IMG/VR virus record: IMGVR_UViG_3300043570_000663
Span: 1-27,786 of that record
Reading direction: 5' to 3' (one strand)
DNA: 27,786 nucleotides
From: a virus
Shown here: positions 19,901 to 25,433 of the stretch, piece after piece
Layout: each line of letters begins with the position of its first letter
Position numbering within the stretch: position 1 is the stretch's first letter
Program-made: the position numbers and the translations under genes
Notes under the pieces: generated by a model
Told to the model about the DNA's origin: nothing
What the model saw: only the letters and a program-made list of their open reading frames with translations
Databases searched by the model: none

Positions 19901-22900
19901 TGGATCTCCAGAAGAAGACTTAATGTTTGCAGGTCTAGACTCTGTTTGTGGTTTTCTTGTTTTTCCAGTTTTTACATTTTCAATTTCTTCATCTGGTTTA
20001 ATTACAATAGATGTATGTCTTTTGTGTAATTCTCTCCAGTCAACTCCTTTAGCTTCCTCAATTCTTGTAAGCATATTTTCATAGTATGGTCTTTCTAGAG
20101 GATTTAAATTAAAATCTATTAAAGCTTGTTTTATTATGCCTTCTTGCCTGTTAAGTTCTGCAAGCATTTTGTCGTGGTAAACATCTGGAGTCATGCTCTT
20201 TGCAATGTCAACAGTTGCATTTCCAAACCATTGTGGAGATCTTGCAGCATTTGGACCTGAAACTCCACCCAAATTCTTTTCTGCTATTTCTTTTATTGAA
20301 GGAATATCCATAGTCAGATATCTTGGGCCAGATGCTTTATTTAATACTCCAGATCTTCCAGGATCTGTTAGTACACTTCCTCCAAGATTTCCCTTTTTAA
20401 GGTCTGTGTCTCCACGAACGCCTGCTGCAACTACTTGTGTAAAGTAATCATTTTCACTAAATGTTCTTGGAATTGTTGCTGGATCAAATGCTTCATTATA
20501 TGGAGACTCTAATGCAAATAGTTTTTTACCTGTTTTTGAATCTTCTATAACTCTTAGTGTTTGCTCTGGGGTGTCTAAACCAACTCTTCTTCCAATTTCT
20601 GTTAAACGTTGTTCTGCAAGAGCTATGTCTTCAGTCATCATAGGCTTTACAAATACTTGTGTGCCATCTGATTTTTTATATACTCCGCCTAAATGATTTG
20701 CTTCTTCGAAGCTGAAGCCTGAAGTTTTAGATATCTTTTCTCCGTACCTAGTAACTGGCTCATCTTTAAATCTACTATTTTTTACATTTTTATCAGTTTC
20801 TGCAAAGATTTTATCTTCTTTTGTCTGTGCTTTAACAGTTGCATCATCAGGGAATAGTTCAGCAATGGTTGGTCTACCGCCAGTTGCTGGATAAAAACCT
20901 GTATCAAATCTGTAGTCCATACCAGCAATTGTTGCGTGTGCTATTGCTTTTGTAGGATTTCTTTCTACATCTAATACAGCAGTAGCTCGCATTGCTTTGG
21001 CCAATGCAGCAGTATTTGGATGCTCTCCATCTACTAAACGTTGAACACTAGCTCTATCGGTTCCTCGTGCTTTTAGTTGATCATCTGTCATAGCTAAAAG
21101 ATCTTGACCAATACTACCCTTTACGGTATTTAAATAATTATTTGACCAACCTAACTCTGGAACAATATTTGCTGCTCTAAATATTTTATTTCCATCTGAA
21201 TCTACAGACTCAATAAGGTGTGCTTGTTCAAGTTGAAAATAACTCTTTTTTTGTCCTGGCGTAAGTTCAATACCACGCTCTTTAAGATATTTTTCAATTG
21301 CTTCTTGTTCTTGAATTTTGTTTGGATACCCTGCTTCTTTAGCTAGATCTGATATTTTACCTGATCTTGCAGAAGTTATGCCAGATCCTCTATACCCAGT
21401 TCCAATAACTAATCTTTTTTGTATTGAGCTAGCATTAAATTTTTGTCCTGGCTGAGATTTTTGATCAAATGCTTTTATTATTTTTTCTCTACTAAGAGTT
21501 GTTTGCTCTCCTGTTTTTGGATCTGTAAAAACATATGTATCTGCTTTTTCTCCAGGAACAAACTTATCTATAAGTTTTCTAAGTCCATCTGCGCCATCTG
21601 GAGTTCTAGCGTTATACTCTCTATCAAAAAGTGTAACTTTACTTTTTTCTGTTTTATAGTGTTCTTTTATTTCATCAATAATTAATTTTTTAGTTGCTGC
21701 AGATGTTCCTTTTGCTAATAATTTTCTTGCAGCCTTTAGGTCTCCATCCTCTACTGCTTTTCTTAACTTTGTTGCAGAAACATCGTCTTCGCTACCTGGT
21801 ACTCTAGGTACTTCTACTTTTTCTAAAGTGATCCCGTGTTTTTCTGCTGCTAGATCAAAAACTGTGCTTTCCATACGGTCTGAGCCAAGTAGTACTTTTA
21901 CTTCTGTAATCCCTCTATTTTTTAAATCTTCCATTACAGCAAATGGATCTGTTGCAACAACTGGTGGCTTTCCTACAGATTCTTCTATTTGTCTAACTCT
22001 AGTGTCTAAAGAAACAACACCTTTTTTTGCTTTAGTTCCTGCTGATGTGTACTGTATAAATTCGGATCCTTCGGCAACGGCAAGAGATTTTCCTTGATTA
22101 GCAATATCTTCATGTGCAGTAGTAAATGGTTGGTGGGCTCCAAAGGCTACAACAGCTGTTGTGCCTTTACTAAACCCTTGAAGTTTGCCATTAACCATTG
22201 CATCAATGATTGGTTGGTATGCAGGGTTTTGTGCAACATCTCTTGGAATAACGGCTTCTCCAGGAGTAAGCATAGAAGGTACTGTATCTTTAGTACCTAT
22301 TCCTGGAACATAAGTTGATCCAGTAGAGAACTTCTTTGAAGTAGGTCCCTTAAATCCTGGTGACATCATTCCTGGATTTGCTCTTGCAAATGTTAGTGCT
22401 GCTGTAGTTGCTTGTACATAAGCATTACGAAGAGCATGGACAGCGGTAGCTTCTAAGTTAAATGATTGTGTAAGTCTTGTATGGGCTTGGTTAAGAGATG
22501 CTGCTACAGTTGCTGCTTCTAGTTGTTCTGCATTTAGGTATGATGTCTGTTGAGACAATACCGTTGTATTTCCACTAAGTTTTAAGAACCCTGAACGAAG
22601 AGCAAGGAATAGTTTAATGATGTTAGCTGCACCGTTAGCAACTAAACCAAATGTCATTAATAGTGTTGGTCCAAGTATACCTACTAGTGTAGTTGCAACA
22701 ACTATAAACTTTTTAGTACCGTCGCCAAGACCATCGAACTTCTTTAATATCTCTGCTGCAAATTTTATTATTGGTGTTAAAGCCTCAAGGAAAGCTTTTC
22801 CAATTGGCATAATCGAAACTTTTAAATCTTCTACAGCTTGTTTAAAGTCTACGCCTACTGCATCTTCAACTCTTTTTAATTCTCGCTCTGACATAATAGC

Positions 22901-24334
22901 AAGCTCTTCAACAGATGCTTCAGTTAATTTTAAAACCTTACTTGCTTGTGTTCCATCTGTAGTAATATTTTTAAATAATGTTGATAAACGAGCAAACTGG
23001 AATTTACCAAATAGTTGCTCAATTGCTCTTGAACGATTTAGTGGATCTAATGTATCTAGTGCTTTTGCAAACCCTACTACCGTACCTTGAAGATCGCCAA
23101 CATTTCCTTCAACAATTCCATTAATATTTACGCCAAGATCCATAAGCATTGCTGATGCTTTTTTACTTGGATTAATTAAAGCAGCAAGTCCAGACTTTAA
23201 TGCGTTAGCTCCTTCAGAGGCGTTAATTCCTCCTTCTTTCATAGCAGTTAAGAAAAATGCTAAATCTTCTACGTCTCCACCAAGTTGTTGAATTACTGGA
23301 CCAGCTTTTGGAATTGCAATTGTTAAATCTTCAATAGATACAACGGTTTGGTTTTCAACTGCGTTAAGAAAATTAATTTTACCTGCAAGTTGATCAGCAG
23401 CTATTCCAAATGCATTTGTTAATGAGATCGTTGTTTCTAGTGATTGTTGTTGTTCTACACCGCCAAGTACAGCAAGTCGGGTAGCTTCAGCTACTTGAGC
23501 AGTAAGCTCTGCTCCAGTTTTACCCATTGCTGCTGCATCAGCAGCCATCTTCATTGTATCTGTAACAGCTATGCCATACTTAGTAAAACTCTTTGCAAGT
23601 GATTCTATCTCTTTAATAGCCTTGTCTGTTTCTTCAGCACTTGTAAATATGTCTCCATACACACGCTTAAATCTAATTGCTTGTTCTTCCATTTCCATAA
23701 ATGTTTTAGAGGCAATGCTGCCAATGTACATTAATGGAACACTGAAACCAACCATAAGCTGACGACCAGCCCATTGTGTATTCTTACCAAAGTTAAGAAG
23801 GGATGTTGATCCTTGCTTAACTAGTTGATTAAATATTGCTTGTTTTTGTCCTGCAACTGCTGCTTGATTTCCAAAATCTTTCATATTCAAAGTTGTTGGA
23901 GTAATAGACATTGCCTTAGTTGCGCCAGATGCATCACGACCCATCTTAATATATTGGGTCTGCATCTTTCTTACACGTTCTTCTGCTACCTTGCCAATTG
24001 TGTCAAATTCTGCTCTAAACAATTTACCAAATGATTTTGTAGAAGCACCCGCATAACGGAAATACTCACGCATAGAGAGTTTGTTGTTCTCTAGTGCGTG
24101 AGTAAATGACTCCGTAGATGTTCTGACTAATCCCATTTGTGCATGGAATTGACCAGTTGCATTTATAGAATTAAGAAGGTTTGTCTGTAAACCTTTTTGT
24201 GCTGCAGCACTTGCTGCACTATTTTTTGCTATAGATGCATGAAATGTTGCTATCTGACGTTGAAGTGCTTTTAGTTCAGCTAATGCTGCTGACGAATCAA
24301 TGTGTATGCCAATATTAGCATTTACATCAGCCAT
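10949..24334 (-). CDS. Giant composite tape measure protein with embedded enzyme-like domains
   Basis: 4461 residues in one open frame; most siphovirus tape measures are about 700-2000. It sets tail length and is ejected ahead of or with the DNA. ATG 24334 has GAGGTG seven bases upstream. Layout: helical N-terminus (1-130); phage minor tail/tape measure core (about 180-530, with the FLTAMKEGGINASEGANALKS region); hydrophobic helices 541-580; repeat 1 (M688); nucleotidyltransferase-like 720-905; unknown 905-1190; kinase-like 1195-1420; basic linker; hydrophobic 1580-1646; unknown helical 1650-2400; coiled coil 2400-3085; TP repeat 3093-3100; repeat 2 (M3164); unknown 3210-3530; GNAT-like 3549-3650; unknown 3700-3925; ADP-ribosyltransferase-like 4145-4265; repeat 3 (M4388). 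The tape measure call is firm from position and core; the domain calls are from motifs read by eye. Confidence 0.93.
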   Translation of the reverse strand: MADVNANIGIHIDSSAALAELKALQRQIATFHASIAKNSAASAAAQKGLQTNLLNSINATGQFHAQMGLVRTSTESFTHALENNKLSMREYFRYAGASTKSFGKLFRAEFDTIGKVAEERVRKMQTQYIKMGRDASGATKAMSITPTTLNMKDFGNQAAVAGQKQAIFNQLVKQGSTSLLNFGKNTQWAGRQLMVGFSVPLMYIGSIASKTFMEMEEQAIRFKRVYGDIFTSAEETDKAIKEIESLAKSFTKYGIAVTDTMKMAADAAAMGKTGAELTAQVAEATRLAVLGGVEQQQSLETTISLTNAFGIAADQLAGKINFLNAVENQTVVSIEDLTIAIPKAGPVIQQLGGDVEDLAFFLTAMKEGGINASEGANALKSGLAALINPSKKASAMLMDLGVNINGIVEGNVGDLQGTVVGFAKALDTLDPLNRSRAIEQLFGKFQFARLSTLFKNITTDGTQASKVLKLTEASVEELAIMSERELKRVEDAVGVDFKQAVEDLKVSIMPIGKAFLEALTPIIKFAAEILKKFDGLGDGTKKFIVVATTLVGILGPTLLMTFGLVANGAANIIKLFLALRSGFLKLSGNTTVLSQQTSYLNAEQLEAATVAASLNQAHTRLTQSFNLEATAVHALRNAYVQATTAALTFARANPGMMSPGFKGPTSKKFSTGSTYVPGIGTKDTVPSMLTPGEAVIPRDVAQNPAYQPIIDAMVNGKLQGFSKGTTAVVAFGAHQPFTTAHEDIANQGKSLAVAEGSEFIQYTSAGTKAKKGVVSLDTRVRQIEESVGKPPVVATDPFAVMEDLKNRGITEVKVLLGSDRMESTVFDLAAEKHGITLEKVEVPRVPGSEDDVSATKLRKAVEDGDLKAARKLLAKGTSAATKKLIIDEIKEHYKTEKSKVTLFDREYNARTPDGADGLRKLIDKFVPGEKADTYVFTDPKTGEQTTLSREKIIKAFDQKSQPGQKFNASSIQKRLVIGTGYRGSGITSARSGKISDLAKEAGYPNKIQEQEAIEKYLKERGIELTPGQKKSYFQLEQAHLIESVDSDGNKIFRAANIVPELGWSNNYLNTVKGSIGQDLLAMTDDQLKARGTDRASVQRLVDGEHPNTAALAKAMRATAVLDVERNPTKAIAHATIAGMDYRFDTGFYPATGGRPTIAELFPDDATVKAQTKEDKIFAETDKNVKNSRFKDEPVTRYGEKISKTSGFSFEEANHLGGVYKKSDGTQVFVKPMMTEDIALAEQRLTEIGRRVGLDTPEQTLRVIEDSKTGKKLFALESPYNEAFDPATIPRTFSENDYFTQVVAAGVRGDTDLKKGNLGGSVLTDPGRSGVLNKASGPRYLTMDIPSIKEIAEKNLGGVSGPNAARSPQWFGNATVDIAKSMTPDVYHDKMLAELNRQEGIIKQALIDFNLNPLERPYYENMLTRIEEAKGVDWRELHKRHTSIVIKPDEEIENVKTGKTRKPQTESRPANIKSSSGDPGDSKIAPPLKKDEEVVQGSKAKKGKKGQKAPRVKTVRPGFADARISQADALAGLLKPNTSGMKITMPGAGLSDAEFKKQFDALNTEFKNTTGRFKDLGHKANIASGAVAGLTMMAAFSGGKLGEIATAAMPFVFGIQGIVALLPMLANPWVAAVAAIAVLGVSVLMMNKQIEDARKEGIGLANAMSMTSKKLQSLSVITDTVSASEEASKRRDNIVSGTTEAQRTVGQNLLESDFGKNLLGDIDILAKSGLTSDAIAKNVSTGLSQAVLQGVITTEQAASIAAALGQKLGSYEIPAKITGNLVKLLGPDGSNLYENPLEIALKIKADTYTNVKDAFEQALVGANDMAVWNSLPGWKKAIDIAVGATGVGVLPFGETEFKSRNAKLDAAAVQLGAEAIAQNQQLLDGVKQEYDIKIKNAKTEKEVIDLQNQKKAKVDELNIANAETLKQVQTLGSGLGSDDFTKAINASIDVLYKDSSDAVKAFVGQAKDNLSELSDTPFKKTIQLGFASKQLSASTVLKILEYSAENKNLEGVINFTINEQGFADTAVMMDLFAKTGADAKTVEILFNYVNKNKESFDTDIEAVAAIANMEQAYGIKLNLKANGVTQIINATRAIASIKDLPEKLDFKLVQELAGTDPLVFKGVKDNWAELSEGKETINKSLVVNYTIASNDPTFKAEAGTGLTTISKLIGKGYDKPDPTKIIDDNLNDPVIPPPRDTTLDEMLKKLKFVRDASIDAEGSLSYLMKIVSGKGITKFAGVSQQLMAGTKGGFNREFIGMLESMDNKTRDIYMRVKKGKVVLTEQGVALKAAFNEKVVGEYHDAQIRVVQDSVAQDAAFKKLKAAGVDTATALEMTADANLAVAINAKKIDKKKMLEMAAAAKAAKDETLGLDRALISVIDNSQKELDKANEDLNTLSKARTKFNYSAEDLKIIGDSPTLLNTVKKMLDPKTAAPEVDKLKKDIELGLSNIKTTVKVNANISDLKRSIEEIAGSVQSIFDRAMSNMQKIIAATEAGIAIKWDPIIAGADKAVDEIQATIDDKITIDPATGAVTKVEDGLQTIFDKASDKVDAQNKLYDKAVEDIEDAYTTDTAGFVQKIKDLNTEIKKIQDAKDIKMDSKISVAMGFGDSLGGLDTNALSLEGAEKFVADTQVRIQEQFNRPIEMFQQEIASYNRTIEMQYTRAVEKIQKEIEGIQRKISIDFELPLSDMQDESSKLSEDLAVMDKIAESINDKYKVQEDALTKVAELNQDIVEQQKQQLGLADALSKGDISAAAAAVQDIRATQAAKSLGSQQGTLGKAKEAELEAVKSSSGLTRDQIAARQYAIERASYEIQVRRAALEKDIAEKQEKIYNIENSEGRLAYIKAIKDKEDQIYALELSRQTVNNGLYAIQTQIEAKNAAIAVQQAAINTQEDKIQEKQDAREAAIKKAQTDHKNEMIGLNADLKKAEDNLKTAQDALAAAQAKADALRKAKDAEIAAATEAMKAEFAKIEAGLKAAEAAALDFTKQLGLAKTAAKELAALYADAIKKQTDADAAKLAAEKKELEDREKADKKILADRIAAAKAKVTAAEEALANAIENQESSTIISGLRAKLNEARKAYALSPEGMLEANANVITPTPTPTPNPGTIGPKGTYTEGLFLNPQLKGMNPETIAAILKGMGYYNYGGLIPEMFAAGGFSKGTDTVPAMLTPGEFVVRKAAVDKYGMNMLSALNEGYLHKGGPVGHKHKYGASSTPPGGYTTSGQTTGNGRYQHGPGLTRDGNPSGWKEIFKKENWEQTANFFGLPSIGKTIQDLVKYGGPSPVAPLAMTIARLTGQEMKSSVGDNLIAGSSVIPIPIAKLAKPVVNAAAKVIPQGVKKFVEKDLGIDMFTKLSAKLNQPAAAAVASKVVPETPTGKAGIGKLATFKLLKNATHASWSDNLAGKTLDPMGWKSGKADSMGRLNYLGTKETFESAGENVYKLSLLSLIKASSGKGLIKGYDFQKEFGMYPGGVKPDSEIWKAFLDSKYTGVLGDIVNEVGLKMPVRYTPVKLAPKIVPEDMGRIDISEFLDSYTATSKVAAPEVPVIADVPVAKPKLPEGYSLNVDTSDPYLNFINVTKDGEKIGQLSWDKITNVVEGIKVLPPHQGQLIGTEMWNYAKSISPITHSPYRTPAGDKFAHSIGDEVVPLNDGWLPGDWSEGLLNAAKARAAAKSAPISVANAAPEVPPVMAALPAPPVRAALSAPPVKPEVVNVMNPSKASKTILRNLQGKALQFAEADGRALPEMTLGAKGMIDAHAILGSAPTTDLAKAYHYYWEEAYSILAKQGDASVQGMSKEDFLYKVGSFGKGAFAGKNDLATVVPDFMKSANKAYAEAHGLDPNQQLAMFKATQAFSELGGYWSMSSKMATAYGQQGRHLNLAGSNAGTSGFMGSNAGIYRIDVLPEQVPTPLSIGGMFDEFTSFLPPKLVDEIGGATRIAKGGLPLGHGPNRANVAEEIYSIVPGAKLPEGMTLKSLKQLLKTDLHGKGAIHPGQDALFAKLLDMGAIKPKNFTPDGIPTPPPTPLTPEVEALIADGRSWNNKRATELKVTEKENPDYAKLYDLQKEVAEEEFAIRMSGERLTYPHPPKYQALYGSEPTPEKALFDKHSANDSPYWKYKSDRDYYEHELATLNKAEKFGIPPADVLALRNYLEKPLLGHLPNQKAAINSLVEKFIIPEGTTSYRGLSDVDLEALSGLQIGESFVSPTVRSITNDYDAAAKIAAFGGTSGGQTDALAVINFGEGVKGIPDIAAFAESQGLSHEGIIAPNTKFILESFKPAATTASRYENQVGIHQINTVPGEGEIITKDVNEYVLRAVNADAISIPAISPATAIPPVSLPDPKIPKIIESKISASKLKKLTKLIDEDYTPSKSDTHRLMMATGGLVPGLGNKDTISSMLTPGEFVIKKSAVDAYGANNLAKINDGISTDSSVYNYSLSVNVSGNNLNADDIASTVMQKIKYIDGQRIRGQR
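11090..11219 (-). repeat. Tape measure repeat 3 (MLTPGEF type)
   Basis: Encodes a copy of a repeat centred on MLTPGEFV (M4388), preceded by GGLVPGLG and an Asp-Thr, and followed by an AVDAYG...LAKIN pattern. It matches repeat 2 closely (MLTPGEF, A-V-D-x-Y-G, L, N, G). It is the last ordered unit before the C-terminus and follows the ADP-ribosyltransferase-like domain by about 125 residues. The motif is seen in many phage tape measures; its role is not known to me. Confidence 0.85.
11540..11902 (-). other. ADP-ribosyltransferase-like domain in the tape measure
   Basis: Residues about 4145-4265. The order is that of the R-S-E class of mono-ADP-ribosyltransferases: R4175 in TSYRGL, S4196 in SFVSPT (the STS-type strand), and E4253 in SHEGIIAPNTKF (the ExE loop before the conserved last strand). 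The residue two before the catalytic glutamate is S4251, where active enzymes usually have E or Q, so activity on arginine may be lost or altered. Known phage enzymes of this class, such as T4 Alt, are injected with the DNA and modify host RNA polymerase; a similar role here is inference. Confidence 0.7.
12540..13206 (-). other. Unknown globular domain in tape measure, weakly ADP-ribosyltransferase-like
   Basis: Residues about 3710-3930, bounded by a Pro/Ala-rich linker and another Pro-rich linker. A GGYWSMSSKMATAYGQQG segment followed by GIYRIDV is reminiscent of the strand-helix-strand of an ADP-ribosyltransferase fold (a 'ftts...a..y' pattern before a hydrophobic strand). I do not see the full R/H-S/Y-E triad, so this is a weak suggestion. 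It reads as a folded domain, not coiled coil. Confidence 0.3.
13234..13314 (-). repeat. Three imperfect 27-base tandem units in tape measure linker
   Basis: Units at 13234-13260, 13261-13287 and 13288-13314 each begin TAACAGGTGG on the plus strand. They encode a nine-residue Pro/Ala repeat (APPVxAALP-type) in the linker between the GNAT-like domain and the next module. The first two units differ at only a few bases. Replication slippage is the likely source; the unit number probably varies between related phages. Confidence 0.85.
13385..13690 (-). other. GNAT-like acetyltransferase domain in the tape measure
   Basis: Residues about 3549-3650, between Pro-rich linkers. The core is GIKVLPPHQGQLIGTEMW, which aligns with the acetyl-CoA binding loop of GNAT proteins (pattern HRRQGIATAL); here H3599-Q3600-G3601-Q3602-L3603-I3604-G3605, so the first loop glycine is Leu. 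It is followed by THSPYRTPAGDKFAHSIG (H3620), matching the 'hS..RT..G..fa...G' strand-helix of phage-encoded GNAT-like domains. It would transfer an acyl group to an unknown target; catalytic competence is uncertain because of the altered loop. Confidence 0.6.
14762..14883 (-). repeat. Tape measure repeat 2 (DTVPAMLTPGEF)
   Basis: Encodes GGFSKGTDTVPAMLTPGEFV (M3164) followed by an AAVDKYGMNMLSALNEG-type helix, nearly the same as repeat 3. It sits after the coiled coil and TP linker and opens the C-terminal cluster of enzyme-like modules. The DTVPxMLTPGE core is also shared with repeat 1. Confidence 0.88.
15035..15058 (-). repeat. Perfect (TGGAGT)4 hexanucleotide repeat
   Basis: Four exact plus-strand TGGAGT units encode Thr-Pro four times (residues 3093-3100) on the minus strand. 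It forms a stiff linker between the coiled coil and the C-terminal region of the tape measure. Slippage here would change the linker by two residues per unit without a frameshift. Confidence 0.92.
15080..17137 (-). other. Long coiled-coil region of the tape measure
   Basis: Residues about 2400-3085 are almost free of Pro and Gly and very rich in Ala, Lys, Glu, Asp and Gln, with heptad-like spacing of Leu/Ile/Ala. This is the classic ruler-like part. A KTAADALAAAQA-type segment and many 'AAKAAE' runs lie at 2850-3080. It is the strongest candidate for the tail-length determinant, in contrast to the globular modules on either side. Confidence 0.8.
20075..20752 (-). other. HipA/PI3K-like kinase domain in the tape measure
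   Basis: Residues about 1195-1420. A nucleotide-binding hairpin GGVYKKSDGTQVFVKP runs from G1216 to K1230, followed by a helix with E1241 (pattern 'A.AEQRL..IGRRVGLDTPE'). The catalytic loop is GDTDLKKGN with D1311 and N1316 (the HipA-type DxxxxN spacing), and a metal-binding Asp lies in LTMDI (D1343). The order hairpin, Glu helix, catalytic loop, Asp fits the HipA/PI3K-like kinase fold. Target unknown. The remaining part (ENMLTRIEEAKG..) is helical. Confidence 0.6.
21620..22177 (-). other. HIGH-motif nucleotidyltransferase-like domain in the tape measure
   Basis: Residues about 720-905. The opening strand AVVAFGAHQPFTTAHEDI contains the T/HxGH-type motif of the cytidylyl/nicotinate-nucleotidyltransferase superfamily (H741; H734 lies in the preceding loop, and Ala stands where the third motif residue is usually Gly). 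It is followed by VKVLLGSDRM, matching the 'GSDR' strand of the family, and by DVSATKLRKAVEDGDL (S853), the ISxT/S-type motif. The three motifs occur in the right order and spacing. Substrate and target unknown. Confidence 0.65.
22238..22312 (-). repeat. Tape measure repeat 1 (DTVPSMLTPGE)
   Basis: Encodes YVPGIGTKDTVPSMLTPGEA (M688), then a diverged helical part. It shares the GxGxxDTVPxMLTPGE core with repeats 2 and 3, and precedes the nucleotidyltransferase-like domain by about 30 residues. The second half has lost the AVDxYG pattern, so this copy is the oldest or most altered. Confidence 0.85.
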
Positions 24335-24352
24335 CAGTTACACCTCTTTTAT

Positions 24353-24682
24353 TTAGTTATTTGCAAGTACTGTATTAAGCAAAGCGTTTGCATCTGAAAG
24401 TTTAACTCCAGAAGCTGCTTCAATAATGTTATATACAGTTGGTAAATCTAGAACTTCTTCTAATGCAGCAATGTCCTCTGCTAGTTCTGGTTTGTATTGC
24501 TTCATAGCAATCTGCACACATTCAACAAGAATGTTCATTGACTTCTCGTTGTTGTCTGCTACAGCTGCCACCTGTTCAAACTTACTCATAAATGGACGGA
24601 GCAAAGAAATCTTAAGTGGACGTACCTTAATCTTTGTACCATCAATCAGAGTTAGTTCTGTACCCTCTTGTGTATTTGCCAT
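24353..24682 (-). CDS. Short tail assembly chaperone (G-like)
   Basis: 109 residues. Tail assembly chaperones coat the tape measure during tail building. The gene lies directly before the tape measure (18-base gap), where the chaperone belongs. It has an ATG at 24682 with a strong AGGAGG site. Residues 8-96 are homologous to the N-terminal domain of the long chaperone just upstream: GTELTLIDGTKIKVRPLKIS / LVECVQIAMKQYKPE / LPTVYNIIEAASGVKL match the long form. It lacks the C-terminal extension, so it acts as the G part alone. No slippery-site frameshift is needed because the long form is a separate gene. Confidence 0.85.
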   Translation of the reverse strand: MANTQEGTELTLIDGTKIKVRPLKISLLRPFMSKFEQVAAVADNNEKSMNILVECVQIAMKQYKPELAEDIAALEEVLDLPTVYNIIEAASGVKLSDANALLNTVLANN

Positions 24683-24711
24683 TTTTTATTCCTCCTATAT
24701 AGGCTTAGTCA

Positions 24712-24720
24712 ATTATAGCA
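24712..24720 (-). promoter_or_regulatory. Extended -10 promoter candidate before short chaperone
   Basis: The minus strand reads TGCTATAAT, an exact extended -10. No good -35 lies at the normal distance. A start site about seven bases downstream would give a leader of about 23 bases with a full AGGAGG site. The surrounding 15 bases match the site before the long chaperone (13 of 15 identical). Confidence 0.55.
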
Positions 24721-24731
24721 TAAAACGCTGC

Positions 24732-25424
24732 TCAGGTTAGGTTTTCGTAATCTAATCCCATGCCAATTCCAAAGCCAGCTTTTTGTGCGTTTACTCCTTG
24801 AAGTGATAAAACATCATTAGAGTCTCCAGTTTGTCCACCACTAAAGACTCTTGCTTTCATGTCTTCCCACTCTTTTTGTCCTCTGTCTTTTCCGCTTTCT
24901 GCGTCAAGGTCAACACCTTGCATAGCAGCAAGAAATTTCTTTTCTGAATAGTCTAGATCTCTTACTGCTTCTAACGTAATCATTAGTTCTGACATAGATA
25001 GAGATCTTTCTAGTTCTTCGTAATCTTTCCATATACCCAGCAAAAATACTTCAGACTCTAGTTTAGCTAAGTCTAATGTATCCCAGGTTTCCCCACTTTT
25101 TTCTGCTTGGTTCTTTACAGGTTCTTCAGATTTTTTATTTATCTTAATCCCAGCAGATATGTCTAGTACCTTATATATTGTTGGCATGTCAACATTGTCT
25201 TCTACATCTTCTACTGTTTTAGATATCTCAGGACAATATTGTTTCATGCAAACTCTTACACATTCTACAAGGGTACCAATAGCCTCATCATCATTTTTGG
25301 CATTTTTAATATCATCAAATGCCACCATGAACTCTCTAAGATACTTGATCTTAAGTGGAGATATTTCTAGCTCTGTCCCATTAAATAAATGAACATTTTC
25401 AGTCTTATATACTTTAGTTGCCAT
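24732..25424 (-). CDS. Long tail assembly chaperone (GT-like)
   Basis: 230 residues. The N-terminal domain (about 1-100) is a paralogue of the 109-residue gene. The C-terminal part (about 115-230) carries WDTLDLAKLESEVFLLGIWKDYEELERSLSM and YSEKKFLAAMQGVDLD, a pattern typical of the T-part of tail assembly chaperones. In most siphoviruses this long product is made by a -1 ribosomal frameshift from the short gene; here it is a free-standing gene placed first. The ATG at 25424 has no clear ribosome site, but a TGGTAGAAT -10 ends nine bases upstream, which suggests a leaderless mRNA. It follows the major tail gene terminator. Confidence 0.85.
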   Translation of the reverse strand: MATKVYKTENVHLFNGTELEISPLKIKYLREFMVAFDDIKNAKNDDEAIGTLVECVRVCMKQYCPEISKTVEDVEDNVDMPTIYKVLDISAGIKINKKSEEPVKNQAEKSGETWDTLDLAKLESEVFLLGIWKDYEELERSLSMSELMITLEAVRDLDYSEKKFLAAMQGVDLDAESGKDRGQKEWEDMKARVFSGGQTGDSNDVLSLQGVNAQKAGFGIGMGLDYENLT

Positions 25425-25433
25425 TGAACTTCT

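Noticed and set aside
22617-23090. 157-codon plus-strand open frame, the longest on that strand
   Set aside because: It is antisense to the tape measure core. Its Ser/Ala/Thr-rich sequence is what the reverse of such coding sequence gives, and it has no recognisable fold.
24732-25424. Search for a -1 slippery heptamer between the chaperone parts
   Set aside because: The long chaperone is open from start to stop in one frame, and the short form is a separate gene, so no frameshift is needed.
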